A DNA stretch of 13,796 nt from NCBI GenBank assembly GCA_031272685.1, contig JAISTI010000047.1:1-13796 (forward strand), in the 5' to 3' direction. The DNA comes from Propionibacteriaceae bacterium. Its GTDB lineage: Bacteria > Actinomycetota > Actinomycetes > Propionibacteriales > Propionibacteriaceae. Position numbers and translations under genes: made by a program. Numbering within the stretch: the first letter of the stretch is position 1; each line of letters starts with the position of its first letter. The notes beneath the pieces were generated by a model, which was given only the letters and a program-made list of their open reading frames with translations, was not told the DNA's origin and did not search any database. Shown piece by piece: positions 10,101 through 13,796 of this stretch.

Positions 10101-10130
10101 TTGTGGATTCGCGCGGCCGGTTCTTAGAGT
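10101..10130 (+). promoter_or_regulatory. Promoter of the nitroreductase gene, probably giving a leaderless mRNA
   Basis: A -35-like TTGTGG (10101-10106) and a -10-like TAGAGT (10125-10130) are separated by 18 nt. The -10 box ends 6 nt before the ATG at 10137, so transcription should start at or next to the A of the ATG. No purine-rich ribosome binding site lies upstream of the ATG, which fits a leaderless transcript, a common arrangement in actinobacteria. Confidence 0.55.
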
Positions 10131-10136
10131 GTTGCC

Positions 10137-10874
10137 ATGAATACGACAATCGCGCAGTTGTTGGAACGCAAGTCGGTGCGGCGCTTCAGCGGCGAACCGG
10201 TGACCCAGGCGGAATTCCACACGGTCATCGAGTGCGCCATGGCCGCGCCGACAGCCGGGAACATGGCGCTCTACACCATCGTCAACATCACCGACCAGCA
10301 GGTGAAGGACGAGTTGGCCGACCTGTGCGACAACCAGCCGTTCATTGCCAAAGCGCCGGTGGTGCTGCTGTTCTTGGCGGATTGCCGCCGCTGGGTGGAC
10401 GCCTTCGAAGTGGCCGGCTGCCAGCCGCACCCACCTGGCCCAGGCGACCTCTACCTCGGGCTGTGCGACGCGCTCATCGCCGCCCAGAACGCCGTCACCG
10501 CCGCCCACGCCCTCGGTCTGGGCTCGTGCTACATCGGCGACATCGTGGAACACCGCGACCGGCTGGTCAGCCTGCTCGATTTGGACGAATACACCTTCCC
10601 CGCCACCCTGCTGGTGCTCGGGCACCCCTCCCCGCACCAGCGCCGCCCGAAACCGAAGCGCTTCCCGGTCTCGGCGATCCTGCGCCAAGAACGCTACCGC
10701 CGCCTCGCCCCCGACGAGCAACGCGCCGCATTCGCCGCCCGCGGCGAAGACTTCGACACTTTCGTCCCCGCCTTCCACGACCGCAAATACGCCTCCGCCT
10801 TCGAAGCCGAACTCAACGCCGGGGTAGCCGCCTACCTCGCGCCCTTCCTTCGCACTGCCAAGACTGAAGCCTGA
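10137..10874 (+). CDS. Nitroreductase-family FMN-dependent NAD(P)H oxidoreductase
   Basis: The 245-residue protein has the build of FMN-containing nitroreductases. Near the N-terminus is RKSVRRFSGEPV (residues 11-22), whose arginines usually bind the FMN phosphate, followed by the 'AAPTAGNM' segment (about 43-50) that packs on the flavin. The central AKAPVVLLFLAD strand and GLGSCYIGDI (about 129-138) match the family's second flavin-contacting region. The C-terminal RFPVSAILRQERYRRL resembles the NfsA/Frp branch more than the short NfsB type. Such enzymes reduce nitroaromatics, quinones or flavins with NAD(P)H in the cytoplasm; the natural substrate cannot be read from sequence. The ATG is chosen because the promoter abuts it and the family N-terminus starts there. 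It stands alone, 132 bp after the adhesin stop, with no partner gene. Confidence 0.9.
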   Translation: MNTTIAQLLERKSVRRFSGEPVTQAEFHTVIECAMAAPTAGNMALYTIVNITDQQVKDELADLCDNQPFIAKAPVVLLFLADCRRWVDAFEVAGCQPHPPGPGDLYLGLCDALIAAQNAVTAAHALGLGSCYIGDIVEHRDRLVSLLDLDEYTFPATLLVLGHPSPHQRRPKPKRFPVSAILRQERYRRLAPDEQRAAFAARGEDFDTFVPAFHDRKYASAFEAELNAGVAAYLAPFLRTAKTEA

Positions 10875-10942
10875 GTGTCGGCTGTTTTGGCTTGGGGGAT
10901 GGCGGCGCCGGTCGGTCGCGAGTCTTGCGGCAGTCCGCTCAA

Positions 10943-10978
10943 CTATTAAAACTCTTAAAACTATTAAAACAGTGAAAG
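10943..10978 (+). repeat. AT-rich 9-bp tandem repeat
   Basis: CTATTAAAA, CTCTTAAAA and CTATTAAAA follow each other directly (10943-10969), and a weaker fourth unit CAGTGAAAG reaches 10978. Another AT-rich patch, CCATTAAATATAGGG, follows at 10980-10994. In such GC-rich DNA this is a sharp drop in composition. It could be a promoter/UP-like element for the small gene downstream or a protein-binding array. Confidence 0.7.
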
Positions 10979-11014
10979 GCCATTAAATATAGGGACGGCG
11001 CGGAGAAGATCACT

Positions 11015-11257
11015 TTGAGCGCGTTGACGCCGGAGCCGACTGCGGAGGCCATCGAAGGGCCGATTGCGGCAGCTGGCCGGGCAATCGACCCAGAGGCTTT
11101 GAATATGGCAGTTTCAGCCGCAGATGCCCGTCCCGGTTTGGGCAGGCTTGTGGACAACCTCGGCCCCTTACACATCACTGCCCACAATCTTGCGAAAACT
11201 GGCCGGGTTTCAAGATTGTGGCAACTCAAGGGGCGAATCGAGGCCCGAGCAGGCTAG
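11015..11257 (+). CDS. Doubtful small hypothetical protein (80 aa, TTG start)
   Basis: I do not recognise this protein. Points in favour are an AT-rich promoter-like patch just upstream (TAAATA at 10984-10989), a GGAG-type ribosome binding site near 11001-11005 about 9 nt before the TTG, moderate G/C bias in third positions, and a strong hairpin starting 4 nt after the TAG. Points against are the weak start codon, the absence of any clear domain, and a 40-bp palindrome (11182-11221) inside the 3' end. The product would be soluble, rich in Ala and Gly, with no signal peptide or membrane segment. It may equally be a decayed remnant. Confidence 0.3.
   Translation: MSALTPEPTAEAIEGPIAAAGRAIDPEALNMAVSAADARPGLGRLVDNLGPLHITAHNLAKTGRVSRLWQLKGRIEARAG
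11182..11221. repeat. 40-bp palindromic element, copy 1
   Basis: CCACAATCTTG (11182-11192) and CAAGATTGTGG (11211-11221) are perfect 11-bp inverted arms around an 18-nt centre. AAAC (11196-11199) and GTTT (11207-11210) can extend the stem. The element shares exact length, outer arms and an internal GAAAAC with copy 2. Confidence 0.75.
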
Positions 11258-11260
11258 TTT

Positions 11261-11277
11261 CCCGGCGTGTCGCCGGG
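11261..11277 (+). terminator. Strong hairpin directly after the small reading frame
   Basis: CCCGGCG (11261-11267) and CGCCGGG (11271-11277) pair perfectly over 7 bp with a 3-nt TGT loop. The hairpin starts 4 nt after the TAG of the small frame. There is no U-tract, but a GC hairpin of this kind right after a stop suits an actinobacterial terminator. Confidence 0.5.
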
Positions 11278-11286
11278 TGCCATTGA

Positions 11287-11326
11287 CCACAATCTCTGAA
11301 AACCCCTGTTTTTGGCAGCATTGTGG
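11287..11326. repeat. 40-bp palindromic element, copy 2
   Basis: CCACAAT (11287-11293) and ATTGTGG (11320-11326) form the outer inverted arms. Inside, AAAAC (11299-11303) can pair with GTTTT (11308-11312). It is exactly as long as copy 1, shares its first nine bases (CCACAATCT) and last seven (ATTGTGG), and lies 105 bp further on in the same orientation. The centres differ. Confidence 0.65.
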
Positions 11327-11399
11327 GCACCCCCACCCCGGAGATCCCCCTTCCTTCCCTGCAGGCCCTCTTACCCCACCACCAGTTGCCGGGCACACT

Positions 11400-11429
11400 G
11401 GACCCTAACCCACTTGTTATGGGTCTGAC
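11400..11429. repeat. 30-bp breakpoint repeat, copy A
   Basis: By eye this stretch matches 13026-13055 at 22 of 30 positions without gaps; the shared parts are CTAACCC at 11405-11411 and TCTGAC at 11424-11429. Its centre can fold as ACCCA (11408-11412) with TGGGT (11420-11424). The Fic-like fragment begins at the very next base, 11430. It could be the end of an insertion sequence, a recombination scar or a terminator. Confidence 0.55.
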
Positions 11430-11480
11430 GAGAAATGGGTGAATGTGCTCGAACTGGGCGTGTAGCCGGGCCAGCGCGAT
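11430..11480 (-). pseudogene. Fragment resembling the Fic-domain core, truncated at HPFL
   Basis: Read on the minus strand from 11480 to 11430 this gives IALARLHAQFEHIHPFL. Fic (AMP-transferase/doc-like) proteins have a very characteristic stretch of the type HxQFExIHPF followed by [DE]GNGR. Here the match stops right after HPFL, and the sequence beyond is the 30-bp repeat, so the catalytic [DE]GNGR half is missing. Further upstream on the minus strand I cannot follow a Fic protein in one frame, so the rest is gone, frameshifted or diverged. The match is short (about 15 residues) and chance is not excluded. Confidence 0.4.
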
Positions 11481-11648
11481 CGGGCTTCGGATGGGGTGGT
11501 CTTGCCGACGAGCAGATCTTCGCCGAGTTGGCTGCGTAGTACAGGGCCCTTTCGAACGAATTCCGTTTTGCCCTGGATGTCCGGAGTGCGGACGGTGAAA
11601 TCCTCGTGGGGGGGTCTAGACTTACTGCCAACATATCTTGGCGGGAAC

Positions 11649-11656
11649 GGAAGGGG
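11649..11656 (+). promoter_or_regulatory. Ribosome binding site that sets the start at 11663
   Basis: GGAAGGGG sits 6 nt before the ATG at 11663. The frame stays open upstream to about 11606, but only this ATG is preceded by a purine-rich site and followed at once by a signal peptide. Confidence 0.7.
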
Positions 11657-11662
11657 TTCTTG

Positions 11663-12748
11663 ATGAAACGAGTTGTTGGTTTGCTGGCTGCGCTGGCAAT
11701 GAGTGCCGGATTGCTGACCGGGACTGCTTCCCAGGCTGAGGCGGTCGCACCAGACCTGGTGGCGAAGACGGCGGTGAAACCGGTGGCGGCCGGGTCGTCG
11801 CTGGCGGCGTCGAATGTGGTCTTGATGAAGGCCGGGAAGACGTATTCGGTGAAGATCGATGGGAAGACCCGCAAGGTGAAGCTGGTCAAGAAGTGCGTGA
11901 AGAGCTGTGGCAGCAGCAGTGAATCCACACCTTCGTACCGCTCGCAGTTGTACATCGGATCGAAGAAGGTGGCCACTCTCACCAACACTCCGCGTTACAC
12001 CACGTTGACGTTCCGGTTGGTGAAAGTCACCACCAAGCAGACCCTGATCTACATCAGGAATCAGGCGGAAAGCAACGGCAACTACGGGAAGTTCTATCGC
12101 TTCAAGGGCGGCAAGCTGGTGCTGGCGGGCAGCCCGAGCACAAGCTTGGGGTGCGACTCCACGGTCTCCTTTGCGCCATCCAGAGCCGGCGCCGGAAAGG
12201 TCATCGGCACGATCAACTCCTGGTTCCCAGATGACTGCGAGAACTACCTCGACGTTCCGCTGACCTATAAGTACTCCGGTGGAAAGTTGAAGCGGACGGA
12301 CATCACTTCGGCGAACAATGTGATTCGCCTTGATGAGGGCCAATCCAAGAAAGTGAAGATGAACGGCAAGACCGTGTCGGTCAGCCTGGCGCAGGATGGC
12401 GCCTGCACGAATTGGTACGGCAGTTACTGTCTCACCTATCCGGTCACGCTCAAGATCGGCTCAGTGAAGGTCATCAGCACCTATGGAGGGGCGGAAGGAT
12501 CGGGTTACACCATCCGCCTGGTGAAGGTCAGCGCCAGCCAGACACTCATCGAGTATGCCCCTGGGTCGGCGAATGACTGGCACCTTTACCGTTTCAGCGG
12601 TTCCAAGTTGGTGAAGGTCGCCCCGCTGGGCGAGAAAGCGGTCGTGCAAGCTGGGTCCGGCCGCTTGGTGTTGTCATGGCGTTCAGGCAGTTCCTACCAA
12701 TACGGCCTCTACAGCTACACCAGTGGGAAACTGAAGCGCCTGGCCTGA
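11663..12748 (+). CDS. Secreted protein made of two diverged copies of one domain
   Basis: The 361-residue protein starts with a clear signal peptide: MKR, a hydrophobic core (VVGLLAALAMSAGLLTG) and a probable cut after AEA (residue 27). I do not recognise the family. The mature part is a full-length internal duplication, residues about 50-212 and 219-361. Matching blocks are GKTYSVKIDGKTRKVKLV with GQSKKVKMNGKTVSVSL, and FRLVKVTTKQTLIYI with IRLVKVSASQTLIEY. A motif of the type aromatic-x-aromatic-x-x-[GS]-K-L occurs four times (FYRFKGGKLV, YKYSGGKLKR, LYRFSGSKLV, YSYTSGKLKR), so each copy may hold two smaller beta repeats. There are six cysteines (CVKSC, one at 164, one at 192, and a pair at 248/256), which suggests disulfides outside the cell. 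No lipobox, sorting signal or C-terminal helix is present, so it is probably released or loosely wall-bound. It converges on the copper-ATPase remnant with 11 bp between. Confidence 0.88.
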   Translation: MKRVVGLLAALAMSAGLLTGTASQAEAVAPDLVAKTAVKPVAAGSSLAASNVVLMKAGKTYSVKIDGKTRKVKLVKKCVKSCGSSSESTPSYRSQLYIGSKKVATLTNTPRYTTLTFRLVKVTTKQTLIYIRNQAESNGNYGKFYRFKGGKLVLAGSPSTSLGCDSTVSFAPSRAGAGKVIGTINSWFPDDCENYLDVPLTYKYSGGKLKRTDITSANNVIRLDEGQSKKVKMNGKTVSVSLAQDGACTNWYGSYCLTYPVTLKIGSVKVISTYGGAEGSGYTIRLVKVSASQTLIEYAPGSANDWHLYRFSGSKLVKVAPLGEKAVVQAGSGRLVLSWRSGSSYQYGLYSYTSGKLKRLA

Positions 12749-12759
12749 CACGCCCTGCG

Positions 12760-13023
12760 TTACTTGAAGGCGCGCAGCCGCAGCGAATTCAGGACTACTA
12801 AGACTGATGAGCAGGCCATGGCGGCACCCGCGATCATCGGGTTGAGGAAGCCCAGGGCGGCCAGCGGGATGGCAGCCACGTTGTAGGCGAAGGCCCAGAA
12901 CAGGTTGGTCTGGATAGTGCGCAGGGTGGCACGGGAAAGGCGGACGGCATCGACGGCGACCAGCAGATCTCCGCGCATCAACGTGAGGTCGGAGGCTTGG
13001 ATCGCGGCGTCGGTGCCGGTGCC
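12760..13023 (-). pseudogene. copA: 3' fragment of a copper-exporting P1B-type ATPase
   Basis: The minus strand encodes the last ~88 residues of a CopA-type pump, starting at [15 protein letters not shown], the segment right after the GDGxND hinge of P-type ATPases. The last two membrane helices follow, with the Cu(I)-pump signatures NLFWAFAYN...P (helix 7, 'YN') and MACSS (helix 8, 'MxxSS'), and the usual short tail LRLRAFK. Everything before is missing: metal-binding domains, the CPC helix, the DKTGT phosphorylation site and the nucleotide-binding domain. Upstream of 13023 the frame stays open to about 13104, but the residues no longer resemble an ATPase. It cannot pump copper. The break lies 3 bp from the 30-bp repeat copy B, which suggests a rearrangement there. 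Confidence 0.88.
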
Positions 13024-13025
13024 CC

Positions 13026-13055
13026 GGTCTCTAACCCCCTGATTGGGGCTCTGAC
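13026..13055. repeat. 30-bp breakpoint repeat, copy B
   Basis: This is the partner of 11400-11429, in the same orientation, with CTAACCC at 13031-13037 and TCTGAC at 13050-13055 shared. The centre can fold as CCCC with GGGG. The copper-ATPase homology ends at 13023, immediately beside it. Read on the plus strand, both copies would encode a similar peptide (NPLIGALTK here, NPLVMGLTR in copy A) with several silent codon differences, so a coding origin is possible. Confidence 0.55.
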
Positions 13056-13152
13056 CAAGACCTCCGTGTGCGCATCCAACAAGACAACACAGTAGGTCTA
13101 ACAAGCTGGCGCAGCTTCACCGCGAACAGGCTCTGTTTCCGGCCCGAACGAA

Positions 13153-13220
13153 TCTGCAATTCCCTTCCTAGACTGTCTGCAATTCCCGCCCTAGACCCTC
13201 TGCAATCCCCTGCCTAGTGC
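13153..13220 (+). repeat. Three tandem 23-bp repeats upstream of the ATPase gene
   Basis: Units begin at 13153, 13176 and 13199 with a period of 23, 23 and 22 bp. Each starts TCTGCAAT, continues with a C-rich stretch and ends in CCTAG plus a few bases. The third copy covers the -35 region of the likely promoter. The period is about two helical turns, so identical sites would face the same side of the DNA, as in cooperative operators. Confidence 0.85.
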
Positions 13221-13226
13221 TATTGT
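13221..13226 (+). promoter_or_regulatory. Possible -10 box of the ATPase gene
   Basis: TATTGT lies 7 nt before the ATG at 13234, so the transcript would start at or next to the start codon. No purine-rich ribosome binding site is visible, in line with a leaderless mRNA. No good -35 hexamer is present; the third 23-bp repeat occupies that position. Confidence 0.4.
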
Positions 13227-13233
13227 AGGCTGT

Positions 13234-13796
13234 ATGGATACTGTGGCTGTACTGGGTCACGAGTACCTGCCGCGAGTGATCGACTCAGTGCTTAATGAGG
13301 CGTTGGAGACGGCTGGTGCTGTTGTGGTTGAAGGGCCACGGGCCTGCGGCAAGACCATGACGGCCATGCACGCGGCCTCATCGTATGCGCTCTTGGATGA
13401 TGAGGCCACCGCGGCCATCGCGGAGATTTCTCCGGTATCCATCCTTGAAGGTACGGCTCCCCGGCTGTTGGACGAGTGGCAGCTGAATTCTGGCCTGTGG
13501 AATCTGGTTCGCCGGAAGGTAGATGCGGCATCCCAACCTGGGCTGTTTATCTTGACGGGCTCGGCAGTTCCCGCTGACGATGCCACTCGCCACACCGGTG
13601 CCGGGCGCTTTCTTCGGATCCGGGAAAGGACGATGACCTGGGCCGAGAAGGCTGATCCTTCCGACGACGAGGGAGTAAGCATCCGAGAGCTTTTTGCCGG
13701 TGAAGTACCGCCTGCGGATCTCACCGCCGTTCTTGATTATCCCGAAGTCGTGGAGCGGTTGGCGCAGCCAGGTTTTCCGGCGCTGGCGAAACTGCC
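13234..13796 (+). CDS. AAA-type ATPase of the DUF4143 family (3' end missing)
   Basis: The ATG at 13234 opens a frame that runs off the right edge after 187 residues. It matches the N-terminal nucleotide-binding part of the DUF4143 ATPases common in actinobacteria. EYLPRVID lies near residue 10, Walker A GPRACGKT at 34-41, the 'LLDEWQ' Walker B at 78-83, the sensor-type LTGSA at 107-111, and DDATRHTGAGRF just after. The full proteins are usually around 400-450 residues with a nuclease-fold-like DUF4143 C-terminus, which would lie beyond the window. The cellular role of the family is not established; it is often found in accessory DNA. The start is supported by the close-set promoter and by family-like residues beginning right after it. 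The tandem repeats upstream suggest tight, perhaps self-imposed, control. Confidence 0.88.
   Translation, partial: MDTVAVLGHEYLPRVIDSVLNEALETAGAVVVEGPRACGKTMTAMHAASSYALLDDEATAAIAEISPVSILEGTAPRLLDEWQLNSGLWNLVRRKVDAASQPGLFILTGSAVPADDATRHTGAGRFLRIRERTMTWAEKADPSDDEGVSIRELFAGEVPPADLTAVLDYPEVVERLAQPGFPALAKL

Larger units (their letters stand above)
10875..11662. other. 788-bp mosaic region between nitroreductase and secreted-protein genes
   Basis: No confident complete gene lies here. Its contents are listed separately: a 9-bp AT-rich tandem repeat (10943-10978), a doubtful small gene (11015-11257) with a hairpin after it, two related 40-bp palindromes, one copy of the 30-bp repeat, and a Fic-like fragment on the minus strand. 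From about 11481 to 11640 I see no recognisable gene, although the minus strand is open there and may be further decayed coding sequence. Confidence 0.7.
13024..13233. other. 210-bp non-coding stretch before the ATPase gene
   Basis: It holds the 30-bp repeat copy B (13026-13055), a small perfect inverted repeat AAGCTG/CAGCTT (13103-13117) and the three tandem 23-bp repeats with the promoter. I see no gene in it. Confidence 0.7.

Noticed and set aside
4917..10778. Long open frames on the minus strand opposite the adhesin gene (400-780 codons)
   Set aside because: They are a by-product of the G/C-biased third positions of the plus-strand gene. Their translations are Gly/Val/Arg-rich, low in variety, and show no domain.
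10858..10896. Terminator after the nitroreductase gene (CCAAG...CTTGG)
   Set aside because: The arms are only 5 bp, lie partly inside the gene and enclose a long loop.
11606..11662. Earlier start for the secreted protein
   Set aside because: The signal peptide and ribosome binding site fit the ATG at 11663; the upstream extension would put 19 polar residues before the signal peptide.
13024..13104. Treating the full minus-strand frame to 13104 as an intact small membrane protein
   Set aside because: Residues upstream of GTGTD show no similarity to any ATPase part and the frame starts amid the repeat region; the fragment is better seen as a truncated pump.
13153..13220. CRISPR array
   Set aside because: The units follow each other directly without spacers, only three exist, and no cas gene is visible.
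13257..13724. Minus-strand frame of about 155 codons at the right end
   Set aside because: The plus-strand frame carries Walker A, Walker B and family residues throughout, so the opposite frame is a shadow.
1..13796. tRNA, rRNA or riboswitch
   Set aside because: I saw no cloverleaf, rRNA core sequence or known riboswitch motif on either strand.

Overview
The window is GC-rich and codon use is strongly biased to G/C in third positions. It has a sortase-type giant surface protein, apparently leaderless promoters and an actinobacterial-type DUF4143 ATPase. Together these point to a high-GC Gram-positive bacterium (Actinomycetota). A Propionibacteriaceae- or Actinomycetaceae-like, host- or biofilm-associated organism is my guess only; nothing here fixes the genus.

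Layout. Positions 1-10004 (+) are the 3' three-quarters or more of one enormous gene for a cell-surface adhesin. It enters from beyond the left edge, and at least 3333 residues are visible. It carries a chain of SpaA/Cna-B-type domains, then DUF11-like modules, then four SdrD-B-type domains with Asp/Asn-rich calcium-type loops, a Pro/Thr/Ser/Glu wall-spanning linker and a C-terminal sorting signal with an unusual core, VIVTG instead of LPXTG. A possible hairpin terminator follows. A monocistronic FMN nitroreductase (10137-10874, +) comes next, behind a promoter whose -10 box lies only 6 nt before the ATG.

Positions 10875-11662 are a patchwork: an AT-rich 9-bp tandem repeat, a doubtful 80-codon gene followed at once by a strong hairpin, two 40-bp palindromes with matching arms, and a short minus-strand fragment that reads like the Fic-domain core and stops where a 30-bp repeat begins. 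A secreted protein built from two diverged copies of one domain (11663-12748, +) follows. Only 11 bp separate its stop from the converging last ~88 codons of a copper P1B-ATPase gene (12760-13023, -). That gene is cut off exactly where a second copy of the 30-bp repeat begins. The right end (13234-13796, +) is the start of a DUF4143-type AAA ATPase behind three tandem 23-bp repeats that overlap its promoter.

There is no obvious pathway linking these genes. The left 10.9 kb looks like stable surface/redox gene content. The right 2.9 kb looks like a rearranged accessory region, with two truncated genes, two copies of one short repeat at the truncation points and several uncharacterised repeats. 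The most promising unexplained items are the paired-cysteine giant adhesin with its odd sorting signal, the 30-bp repeat found at both gene breakpoints, and the tandem 23-bp repeats in front of the ATPase gene.
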